DNA from: Thamnidium elegans
Taxonomy: Eukaryota > Mucoromycota > Mucoromycetes > Mucorales > Mucoraceae
Length of the DNA: 64,000 nt
Direction of reading: 5' to 3'
Assembly: GCA_025201345.1 (NCBI GenBank)
Contig: JAIXMG010000027.1
Coordinates: 27,501-91,500 of the forward strand
Part shown: positions 1 to 11,644 of the stretch, piece by piece
How positions within the stretch are numbered: position 1 is the first letter of the stretch
Layout: every line of letters begins with the position of its first letter
The notes under the pieces: generated by a model
Databases searched by the model: none
The model's input: only the letters and a program-made list of their open reading frames with translations
Told to the model about the DNA's origin: nothing
Translations under genes and position numbers: made by a program

Positions 1-4
1 TTAC

Positions 5-296
5 CTTGGCCGCATGTGTTGTATGTAATAAATAAGTCAACATAAATCCAACAAGTTGAAAACTAGCAGAAACTATAATAATAATGAGTTTTCTCTAAAG
101 CTAAAAAAAATATAGCATATACTATTTACCCGTCAAGTTCCAGAAAAAACTAAATAAACTTCCAACCGGTAAACCTTCAACTAATGTAGCGTCACCCATA
201 TCTGCTGGTGCGATTATTGTTGTTTGCCAATAAGGTGGTGTTGCATCCGCCGAAGCTTCTTCGTACGACTTCATTTTTTTTTTAAATTAATAATTC

Positions 297-327
<31 letters not shown>

Positions 328-705
328 TACTTACAGGTGGTATCTCGTCTGGTTTTGTAGAGTCAGATTCAGGTTTAGCCGACATATTAGAGAACACGCC
401 GTCGTTTGAACTTGGGATAGATACAATATGATAAGGTGAATCGTCAGTACTCGATGGTAATAACCTGTGTGATTCTGTTTGAGTTCTAACTTCCTCTTCT
501 TCTTCATTCAGATCAAATGTATCTTCTAAATCAGATCTTTGCTGTTGCTGCTGTTGTTGTTGCGGTGGTCTTGTATTAACATTGGTTTGGTTATCAAGTG
601 GAATCTATTTTAAACAGAACAAAAAAATTTCCCGGTCAATATACAAGGACTTGCTTTTTAGTTGCCATCTCAACTTACTTGTTCGTATCTATGGTTACTA
701 CTCAT
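5..705 (-). CDS. BSD2: Bsd2/Ndfip-family PPxY membrane adaptor (3' end outside window)
   Basis: Family role: Bsd2/Ndfip proteins are Golgi/endosomal membrane adaptors that recruit the Rsp5/Nedd4 ubiquitin ligase through PPxY motifs to sort metal transporters and other membrane cargo. Predicted exons on the minus strand are 705-679, 604-335, 268-130 and 72-5, with a donor GT at 4-3, so the gene continues off the left edge. All phases close, giving 168 codons so far. A Gln-run, acidic N-terminus leads to the hallmark PPSYEEA...PPYW block, created across the exon 2/3 junction, then EGLPVG and the first hydrophobic segments ending LLHTTHAAK. That order matches Bsd2 closely. The start at 705 gives a 9-codon first exon. 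It is divergent from the TFIIIC gene, 1.1 kb away. Confidence 0.86.
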
Positions 706-1807
706 TTTATTTTTATTTAGAAGGAAAAGAAGCTGAAGAAAGAAAGAAAGAAAAAAGTCTATTCTTGTTTTCTTTTTTCATTTCCCGAAGTCAGGCTTTT
801 TTTTAAAATTAGAAGTCTCCAGCATGATATTAGAAATATTTTTTCTGTAGCTGTTTGTAGTGCCAATGATTGGCTCTTAGTTCAAACCAATTTATCCCAT
901 AAACTCATTACATTGGATCACCTGCGAACAAGCATTTCTTAATACTTGTCATTATCAACTAGCGCCATTAGTTTGAAAAGTAATATCTTCTATCATGTTG
1001 TTGATTAATTGGTTTAATTTTCATTATGAAAAGAGAAAAAACCCTCTCTTTTACCTTAAAATGAGTATTACTTTTATTTCCATCAATATGCTTCCATGGA
1101 TTTGGAAAAAGAAAATTCAACGCCATATTTATCATAACTAGATACGATGCTAAGTGCCATATGTCACTGGCACAAAAAAAGAAGCATGGAACGAAAAAGT
1201 ACGACCTCTTTCCGTAATACTGGACGAGAATTAATTGACTTTTGTGAAAAGCCATTATAAAGTAACCTGTATTTGTACTCTAACAGATATGATCAATACC
1301 ATCAAATATATTCAAGAATTGACAATCTAGCGCCATTATCCCAACTACTTGGATAACTCTGGTGCGCTGATCAAATCCTCGTTTTTGGAACAGCAGTAGT
1401 AGTACGATCCCTAGACGCTGAGGGGAAGAATGCGTTCCGTACAACGACTCGTCTGCTATACATTTTTGTGGAATAATATAGTATAAACGATTTCAGACGC
1501 TAACTAAGGTGATCATATATGCAAAAAAATGTGGTACATAGTTTTTATGCTTTGTCATTTTCTCCTTTCAGGTTACATTGCTTTTTTGCATGATTAGTTT
1601 TATGTTTCTCTTGTCCGGGTATAGTCCGGGGGGGAGAGGTATCGTGACTTTGTTTAAGTAGAATTTTTTTTTCATTAAAACAATAAATAATCCGCGCCTG
1701 TTGAGTGTCGAACTCTTGCACTTTTTTTTATTTTTTTTATTTTATTTTACCAAAAAAGAAATATAAGCAAGTATATAAGCTTTCTCATTTCACAAAAACT
1801 TATATAA
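706..1807. other. Intergenic region between divergent BSD2 and TFIIIC genes
   Basis: No intact gene is seen. Upstream of TFIIIC there are T-rich tracts and TATATAA-like sequence around 1771-1805. On the minus strand, about 960-1440 holds short coding-like stretches in shifting frames broken by stops, possibly a decayed element. I could not assign them to a family. Confidence 0.4.
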
Positions 1808-2560
1808 ATGCTTGACATTTTACTATCACGTTTAAGGGAGGAAATTGCTATTGATGGATATTCAGGTAAACAATAAAAAAACAGGCACACACACACACGC
1901 ACACTGTATATTTACTTTTTTTTTTTTGCATGTAGGTTCCTCCATTGACACAGTTTGGGAGTATGTTGAAGTTATATCTAGAGATATAGCAAATGATTTA
2001 GGGGCAAAGATAATGCCTCTAGTGGACGAAAGATACAAATCTTTTATTTGGGATTATTTAAAGTTAGAAAAAGAACTAGAATTCTATGAGAACGTAGCGG
2101 ATATGGGTCAGAATAACACCAATGATCCAGAGCCAATGCAAGTAAAAACTGAAGTGGAAAAACAACCCGACGAAGATATATTACAAAATAATTTTGATGA
2201 ACCAATAGTCGTGGTTAAAAAGAGAAAACAACCACCAAAGACCAAGAAGAAGGCTCCGCCAAAAAAGAAGGCAAAACCAAAGAAGAAAGCAAAGCCAAAG
2301 AAGCGATCTTCCGCTAGGTCTTCAGCTGTCAATTCAGACGATGATTTTGATGCAAATGAAGAGTCTGAAGAAAGTAGTAGTGAAGAGTCTGATTTTGAAC
2401 AAGACGAATCTGATAAAGATAGTGAAATTAGTGATTCCGGTGCTGGTTCTGAAGAATACGATTCTGGAGAAGTAGAAACAACCATTATAAAAAAACAATA
2501 TAAAAATCGAAATACGAAGGTCAAAAAAAAGACAAATAATAGCACTGTAAATATATATAT

Positions 2561-2604
<44 letters not shown>

Positions 2605-5600
2605 CATCAGCATTAAATTATTATTATTATTTTTTGGCAGGTTAAACCGGTTTTAAATCGACTCGATGATATATCACATCTTTCTTATGAACAAATGAAA
2701 GAAAAATATGGGTCCCGTTTATACATCACTGGAACCTACGAGTTCCAACAAATACAATTATATACTGGTGTTCCTGTAAGTTTTTTTTTTAGGTACTAGT
2801 AGTATCTATTTTACTTAATTATTTTTTCAAAAGCCTGGAGCGAACTTATCACCCAATTTGGTGATTATTTTACAAGAAATTCTTCGATCCAGATCAAAAG
2901 GTTTACTTCAAGCAGATATTACAAAGATTTTGGGCATTGATAGTAGATCCACTGGTCATTACTGTAAGTCTTTGGAAGAAAAGGGAACTATTGTTCGTAA
3001 CGGTGTATCAACTCTTAAAATGCGTACCAATGTATGTATTCATACACGATTTACAGCTAAAAACCAATCACTTGATATCGCCGACCAAGAGAGCGAAAGT
3101 CTGCCTTACAACGTCAATATCAAAGGAGAGGCGTTCAGCCAAATACGTCTTCTTAATGACTTGACAGAATTAATTATGGATTCTCCTGATAATGCTATTT
3201 TAAGTGAAGATGTCTTGAGAGCTTTGGTATATGGAGCATTAAAACATTTCAAAATATATATATATATATATTAAATTTTTTTTTTTTTAGGCTTTTGATA
3301 GAAGTCGAAAATCAGTTAAAAAATGGTTTAATCGTACAGTTGACGAACTTTGTATAAAAGGACACTTTAAAAAATCCAACTTTCGAGAAAACAATAAAGG
3401 CAGAGCACAACGTTGTCTTCACTTGGTGAACTTACCTGAAAAAAAGAAATCCTTTGAAGAATTACCTGTGGAAGAAATAAAATTTCCCATCAGAATTCGT
3501 AGTATACAAAACGAGATGCCAATTATCCCTGCACTTGTAGATTGTTCATTAGAAAGTCAGGTTTTACAAGTATTAAGAGCTGCTGGTGAACACGGTGCTA
3601 CACAAAAAGTAAGCTGTTTTTTTTTTTTTGAGCTTGTAGGTGATACTAAACATTTTAATTTTAGGAAATTGGTTTTGCTCTAAATACCGATGAAGGTCGT
3701 ATTTTATACAAGATTATGGAAAAAATATGTGAATTGACTGATATTGGTCTGCAAAGATATGGTGCTGGTCGTCTTTTAGAATTTGAAGGCAGACAAAGAC
3801 GTTATCGCTACTACGCCTATCGAACTTACAAAAGGTTGCACGAAGGTATCGACATAGAAATCCCTCCTTTACCTGAACAAGAGATAGATGAATCTAAACT
3901 AGTCGAAGCCGATTATTATGTTGATACTGTTCATACAATCAAAAGTTTTAAAAAGTATCTAAATTCGATGACCTCAAGGATTGCCAGTGTTAAAAGCAAA
4001 GGTCGTAAAACTGGTAAGTTATTTATTTATTTGTTTGGTGTAAAGAGAGTCTTAATTTTGTAACGCCAATTATAACATGTAGATAACATACTTACTGACC
4101 TTCCTCCCAAAAAAGGTAGACCAAAGAAAGCTGCTGTTGATGAAAACGGGGTACCAGTCCCTAAATCTAAATACGCACGAAAGATACCTCTTAAATCCAA
4201 AACTGCTAAAGCTAATACGGATACACCTTCTGATGCAACACCTTCTGATCCTACAACTTCTGCTTCTACAACTTCTGATCCTACAACTTCTGATCCTACG
4301 TTTGCCGTTGAAATTACACCGACTGTAGCAACCACTGTCAACGTTTCCACTAATGTAACAGCTAAGAGAAGCGTTGAAGACGAAACGACTGAACCATCAA
4401 AGAAAGTTAGACGTAACCCTGATATTATTATAGATGCAGATGAAGATGCTGTTATCGATCAACCTCCACTAACTGTTACGCCTGTTGAACAAGTGTTTGT
4501 TGCGCAACCTACTATCCCAGCATCTACTCCTACTGATGCGCCCAATAAAGAGGCCTCTACTGAGCCACCTGTTCGATTGTTTGACATATTTCAAAACATC
4601 CGCAAATCTACTACCGATAAAGGTAAAGCGCCTGCTACACCTAAACCAGCGAAAACAACTCAAACTGTTAAAGTTCCCGTTTCTGGTGAAAAGGAGACCA
4701 TTTCTACCGAGAATGTTGCTGCCGAGTTAAACGTTAGTTTGAATGAAACTACTGCTTCTACTGGTATAAATGCCGCCGTAGATAACACGTCTGCTATCTC
4801 AAACGAAACTGCCGGTCCTACTACGAGCAGCATGAATATTGATACAGAACTAAAGGATGCTCCTGCTACTAATACTGATACAGTTTTAAACGAAGAAGGC
4901 GTTCCTATCAGTGTGGATATATGTTCAGATACAGCACCTGCCATTGACACTGAAGATTGTGCGATTGCAGAACCTACATCCAACCAACCTCAAATCACTG
5001 AAAACATCAGCCAACCGACGGCAATTAATTATGCGAAGCAAAAGGACCCAGAAACATCCAAAAAACCTGCTCCTCGATTATTTGGAATTTTCAATAGAGT
5101 TCCAAAAGCAGCTGAAAGTAAAGTAAAAGAGTCTGCAAAGGAAATCATAGTAACTGAAAAACAAATCGTTGATCTTGATCCAGTTGTTGATACCGACAGT
5201 GTAAATCCTACGGTTGCTAATAATGAGGTAGAAGACTCTTTGGTTGCTAATACTGAGAAAATAACTAGTGTTACTGAAGGATCAACTAGCGTTGCTACAA
5301 CATCAACTGTTATTATTGAGGAACCAACTGATGTTACTGAAGAACAAGCTATTACTGTTATGGAAGTTGATAAGCCTAGCTCTGTTACAGCCGATAATAT
5401 TCCCGCCACACTAGTTCCAGTAGTATTACCTTCTACTTCAGCCCCTGCTAAAAACATACCTGAGCCTGTCGTATTACGAGGACCTCGTAAATCACCACTT
5501 GTTTTTAAAAGCGGATCTACTCATAAGGTCTCTGGTACAACCAAACAAGTTAATATTTATATGGAAACTCGAATTAAAGTACTACTTTTATTGTTGCAAG

Positions 5601-8600
5601 ATCAACCGATATGGGAACTGAGTAAAGTTTTAAGGGCAGCCTATATAAAGAAAGCAGAATCGTTGTTTGGGCCTGTCAAATATGCGGTATGTAACAAGAC
5701 ACTTTGGAGATCTGCTCGTATTTTAGCTGAAAGAGGTGACGCAAAAACAGATACATTTATTTGTCCGTTATGGAACGGTGATACTGTAGAACGAAAAGTT
5801 TTGATCCGTAATGATGTTGATATGGATGGAGAAGAATATATAGTATATAAAAAACGTGCTATTGAACGTCGTACCATGCAAGTCAATCGTATGCCCGGTA
5901 TGGAATTGGAAAATACACCAGCATATATTGAACGTTTAGAAGAACGTATTGCTCGTTTGAAAGAGGAGTTGCGTGTATTACAAGAGTCTGGTCAGGTTGT
6001 TGAAGCTAAAATTTTACAGGAACGTATTGATGATCTGTCTAGTAATGCTCAAATTTGCAAGCCTGCCGTACATCCAAAAACCGAAGCTTGGTTAATTGCT
6101 CGTGTTCAATTTGGTTGGATACATGCTAGAATGCTTCGTATCAAAGCAATGCATTTGTACTTGTATAAATTAATGACGTCTGAGGAACATTTAGAGGGCG
6201 TTGATAAAGAAAACCGAACCATTGATACCTCTGCCATTGTTCGCAATATGACAATGAGTCTTATGTGTCAAGTGATTGGTATCCTCCGTCCTGCTGGTTT
6301 TATCGTTGAGTTCACTAGAAATCCGGATAATATGAACTTAAAGTATCATGAGTTACCTTCGCATGTCAAAGCAGAAGTTTTCTCGAATAAAAATGCATTT
6401 CGAAGAAGATTACGTTCATTAATGGCATCATTAGAATATTTGGACCTTGTCAAACCAAATGTTTGGGATTACACGAAAGTAGACAGCGAAGTATATTTTA
6501 ATTTAGCTGTCAATTATTTTATCTGTGATACGGCGCCCATAAAAGATAGAAAGAAACTCGGGCAACCTGTTATTCGTGTACATAAAATGGAAACTGCGTC
6601 TGAGGTGTCTAATTTCTGGGGTGAATTTCAATACACTTGTACGCGTGGGCAAGATACTCTCCCAGAAGAAGAGATGGAACCTCCACCTGCTAACTCGTGG
6701 ATTGAAGAACTCTGGAGGGGTATGTATCATTCGCCCAACTGGAGTAATGCGTCTGTGTTTACACGTCAACAACGAAAGATTCTCAACTCGTATGTGGATA
6801 AAGTTAAAAGCGAAACGCCGTTTGAAAACATGTCTGTCTGTCTTGACATTTCGAAAGAAACCAACCTTTCTGTACAAACTGTTCGTAAGTATTATGAAAA
6901 GGTAGAGGCTGCTCTTTCTCGAAAGAATCAGGATCGAAAGATGAAAGAGTACAGAAAGAAGTTCTATCCTACCAGAGCATCACGTAAGAAACCGAATCCA
7001 TATGGTGGACGACGTGTTATCAATCTTAGTTCTACTAGAGCGTTTAAACAAACGCATCGCAAAATTGTAGGCACTTATGTACAATCTCAAGGCTCTCTTT
7101 CTTTAGAAGATAATGAAAAAATTCGTAATGATAGTAAATCTAAAGGGTTTGAACTGAATTTGGATGAACTTAATCAAGCCCCTGTTGTCTCTGGCCCAGG
7201 TAACCTAGTAACCATTCGCCAAGGTCGAATTAGAAGATCTGTCTGGACCTCTAGTGAAGATGATTTGATTATTTATGGTTACGCTATTGCTCGTCAACGT
7301 GCAGCTGGTTCTGCTGTACGTTGGTTTCCTATCAATTCCATGTTTCCTAGTAAACCTTCAAGTGGGGCTAGACATCGTCTTTCAAGATTGGTGGCAGATT
7401 CAAAGTATGCGGAACAATTAGAAAACGCTACCAATCAATGGGCAAGATTTTATGTTGAAGGTATTGAGTCAGGAGAAATTCAAGACCCTGATCCTACTGA
7501 GGTAACGAATTATGATTTACTTTCGTACTTGGCTTACTTTATCAAGAAATTATCTGAGGATGACCCATAGTAAGGATAAATTAATTTATATAATGATTTA
7601 ATGTGATTCTTACGGCTTTTTTATATACATATATACGTAGTTCACATATTCCTCTTCTTCCAGACAGTATAGAGGCTTTAAATGAACGTTTTGATATCGG
7701 CCGCAACTTGATTGATACAAATCCTTACCTTATAGATGACTTGTATTTTTCTAAAACAACTCTAGTTACTCAAATGAGCACGCTGTATAGCCAGTCGTTC
7801 GCAGCTCGAAGATCAAATAGTGAAACGTTTGATAATCCTGAAGCTGCATGGGAGAAAGAAAATGATATCAGAGAAAGACAAAGAAGAATTTTAACCAATT
7901 TCTCAATGGTAAATATCAAAGCTTTTATATGTGTGTACTAAAGCTAACATAAATGCAAATAGATGTGTTTATTTACTCCAACTGAAATATTTGACCCATT
8001 TTACTCTTATTCGATTATTGGATTATATCCTCAAGATGTCTTTTTTGAAGCTTTAAAAATATTGAGAGATTATGGAAATTTAATTTTAGCTAAACAAGAA
8101 CGAGCTATTCCAGGAACAAAATATACTGTATCCGCTAAGTTTAACGGAATCATGGCTGGTCATTTACCTGAACACGTGTTTAAACAAGCAAATAGATTCG
8201 ATAAGTTTTTAAATGAACAATCGAATAAAATTCGATTCTCTCCAGAGTATGCTGATAGTGGTACAATGGTTTGTTTGTTTGATTATATATCTGAATACAA
8301 GGTAAATGAAATTTTATTTGATGGAGAATACAAAGTTAAAAAAAAAAAATTATATCTAGGTAAATCTTACTATGGCCAACAAACAAAAAAGAATGAAGAC
8401 TATAGAAAATCGACTTATTAGATCGAGATTAATTGGTAAATATGATAAAAAAATTATTTAAAAGAAAGAAGAAAAAAAAAATTACTTAGTTGTATATATA
8501 GATCGTGGTTTGGGTTACTTTGAAATAGATATCGAAAAAACGGAAAAAGAATCGCCATATATTACACAAGCAAGCTTTGAGGAAAAGAAACTTCAAGACT

Positions 8601-9337
8601 TGGATCAACTTCATTTTAATATAAATGTTGAAAATTTCCTTAAAGACCGAGATGAACAATCAAAAGAATTGATGAGACGAATTATTGATTTATTGGAAGC
8701 AGAAAAGGATAAGGGGCTAACACTATATCAATTGAAGTTGAAGTTAAAAGATGATTATGATGATAAAGCTATATTATTAGCTGTTTCGTTACTTGAATCC
8801 AGTGATCCGGCTTTGATTGTTTCTGTGGGATTTAATGCAGCTCGTTATGTGACGGCGGTTTATATTGGTACTTGGTTTATTCGTACCAGAGATGCTATTT
8901 TACACTCATCAAAAGTAAAGATTGAACCCAAGGATATCCTATACCCCCGTTGTAAGAGCAAGAACGTGGATAGAAAGGAGTTTATTTCACCCAATCTATG
9001 GACGGATATCAATGGCAATGTGACACACTTGATTCTAAATGAATGTAAAACAGCAATTATCGATTTTTTATTGAGAAAACCTGGCTCTTCAGACGCCACC
9101 ATTTATCGTAAATATCAAGCTGCTTTCGATAGTAAAACTTTACATGATATTTTAGATTTACTTGTGAAACAACATGTTCTTAAACGAGTACAAGTACATC
9201 AACTCTCGGACCTCAAAGCTAGAAAATCAATCTTCACTAAACCTCGTACATTAAAGTGTACTAACGAAACTATAATTGCTAGTGCCACACAATCGTTCTA
9301 TTGGGTACAGCCACATTATTATCGTTCCATAGTTTAA
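1808..9337 (+). CDS. TFC3: TFIIIC largest subunit, B-block binding (Tfc3/GTF3C1-like)
   Basis: Subunit of RNA polymerase III factor TFIIIC, which binds the internal B box of tRNA genes in the nucleus. Eleven predicted exons: 1808-1865, 1936-2546, 2641-2775, 2834-3226, 3291-3608, 3665-4013, 4083-7569, 7641-7908, 7963-8301, 8360-8435, 8502-9337, giving about 2289 aa. Residues ~100-220 are Lys/Ala/Pro-rich then Asp/Glu/Ser-rich. The B-block winged-helix (PNLVVILQEILRSRSKGL...) starts near residue 270. Residues ~640-1110 are a long Thr/Ser/Pro/Val low-complexity insert. Conserved helical and winged-helix-like blocks follow to a C-terminus ending YYRSIV. Exon 7 apparently ends in a TAG, but a GTAAGG donor overlaps it and the reading frame resumes after the acceptor at 7640. 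It is longer than yeast Tfc3 (~1160 aa) and nearer to metazoan GTF3C1. Identity is strong; exact ends of exons 8-10 are less certain. Confidence 0.88.
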
Positions 9338-9490
9338 AATAAACAAAAAAAAAATACATAATCCCTTTGGGTGTATCTAGCTTAAGGCTCACAATAAATT
9401 TACATACTTAAAACTGTCGCAGTTAATTGTTCCTTTCTTTTTTATCTCTCTTCTACTTTTTTTCTCAAAATAAAAAAAGTCTTTTTTAAC

Positions 9491-11644
9491 ATGAGCTCTC
9501 TTCTTCAAAACGATGAGTATGATTATCCAGACGAGGACGCTAGTATGGTATGTATTCCTTTTTTTAAATAAATAAAAAGCACTTGACCTAAAATGTTGTA
9601 TCATGAATGAGGTCTTTTTTCTTTTTTTTTAAAAAAAAAAAGAAAAGAAAAACTGATTTACTTATTTAAAATATTCAAAATATAGTTTAGAGGAAGCGAC
9701 ATGTCAACTAGCGTACTTGGCGATTATTCAGATTGTGAGGAATCTGGCAAGTACAAAATAACTAATAAAAACAAAATAAAAAACTGATAATAATGAGTTT
9801 TACCCTTTTTTTTTTAGATTTTTCCATGAATAATGATGATAGTAATAACGAGGAAGATAATTCATATGATGATGATGATGATGACTACTTTACAGACAAT
9901 AATCACAAAAAGAAGATATATCAAGTCGATTTTACTACACGAAGTGCAAAAGAAATCACAGCAATGCAGATTGAAACAATAAATCAAGTGTCAACCTTAT
10001 TAGGTAAGAAACCATACACACATAAAAAGTTAAAAATATATAACATATTATATAATGATAGAGTTAAAAAGTGAAGATACAGCTACTTTACTTCGTTACT
10101 TTAAGTGGAATAAAGAAAAACTGGTGGAAAAATATATGGATTCCCCTGAAAAAGTATTGGAATTAGCTGGTATTTCTAATAATGTGGCTATAATAAGGAA
10201 CTGTACGACTGTTGTTGCGAAAGGAGGGGAGTTATTTGAGTGTGATATATGCTGTGACGATGACCCAGATATGGAAATTGTTAGCCTCGCATGTGGTCAT
10301 AAGTTCTGCAAAACGTGCGTTGTATATTATACTAGTCAAAAGATAAAAAATAGTGAAAGCAAACCGATCCAGTGTCCTCAAGATGGATGTAGTGTAACAA
10401 TGGACGAAAAAATAATTGGGTTGTTAGTTCAATCTGAAGTAAACGAAAGGTAAAAACATGATTGTTAAATACAGCTAATATGAAATTAATATACATATAT
10501 GTACATAGATATAAGGAATTATTAAATCGTACATATGTTGATGATAATAATGCCTTAAGATGGTGTCCTGCGCCAGATTGCGAATACGCTATCGAATGCC
10601 ATATACCCAACACTTCTCTTACATCTGTAGTACCTACTGTCGTTTGTCATTGTGGTCATTATATGTGCTTTGGCTGTGGATTACCAAATCATCAAGTAAA
10701 GTACAAGTTGTTTTAAAAATAGGATACTTGTATTAAATTATTATTTTAGCCTGCTATTTGTTCTATTGTTAAAAAATGGCTTAGGAAGTGTAAAGACGAT
10801 TCTGAAACTGCTAATTGGATCTCTGCGAACACAAAAGAATGCACTAAATGTCAATCGACTATTGAGAAAAACGGTGGCTGTAATCATATGACTTGTAGGA
10901 AATGTAGACATGAATTCTGTTGGGTGTGTATGGGTAAGGATCAATGATATGGTATATTTGAAAAGAGTAAAATATGTACTTACCTTTTTTCTTTTTCTTT
11001 TTTTATATATAAAGGACCTTGGTCTGAGCATGGTACTGCATGGTATAATTGTAATCGATTTGATGAATCAAGCAGTTCAAATGCTAGAGAAACACAATCC
11101 AAGTCTAGAGCTAGTCTTGAAAGATACTTACATGTAAGTGATGTTATAATGTAAAAATAAATGAAGGGGAAGGGGGATTTTTTTTTCTTATGTAAAATGA
11201 ATTTAGTACTACAATCGGTTTGCCAATCATGAACAATCAGCAAAGCTTGAAGAAGAATTATATTTGAGAACAGAAAAGAAAATGGAAGAGCTTCAAAAAT
11301 CAAGCGATCTTTCTTGGATTGAAGTTCAATTCCTGAGGCGAGCAGTTGATGTCACAGTTAAATGCAGAACAACTCTCAAGTGGACTTACGTATTTGCGTT
11401 CTATTTGGAAAAAACAAATGAAACTGCATTATTTGAGGATAACCAAAGAGATCTTGAAATGGCAACTGAGCAACTTTCTGAATTATTAGAGAAACCTCTT
11501 CAATCTGATGAAATTCCAAACTTGAGACAAGTTGTTCTGGATAAGTCAGTTTATGTAAATCAAAGACAGGAAGTTTTGCTTGAAGATACTGCAAGAGGTT
11601 TACAAGATGGAAGATGGGCATTCTTTGTTGATATTAATCATTAG
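9491..11644 (+). CDS. RBR E3 ubiquitin ligase, Ariadne type
   Basis: Ring-between-RING ligases take ubiquitin from an E2 onto a RING2 cysteine before passing it to substrate. Predicted exons: 9491-9547, 9686-9746, 9818-10003, 10062-10449, 10509-10695, 10750-10933, 11015-11133, 11207-11644 (539 aa). An acidic Asp-rich N-terminus is followed by RING1 (CDICCDDD...CGHKFCKTC, ~residue 159 on), an IBR (RWCPAPDC...[11 protein letters not shown]) and RING2 (CTKCQ...NGGCNHMTC...FCWVC). The Cys in NGGCNH, near residue 337, is the expected catalytic position. The C-terminal helical region (WSEHG..WYNCNRF, then ~150 aa) resembles the Ariadne domain, which is autoinhibitory in the family. Intron 2 has a GC donor (GCAAGT at 9747); no GT alternative keeps the frame. 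Start is 150 bp after the TFIIIC stop, same strand. Confidence 0.92.

Noticed and set aside
224..409. Plus-strand open frame across the BSD2 region
   Set aside because: Antisense to spliced BSD2 exons and made mostly of Lys from a poly-A intron; no family match.
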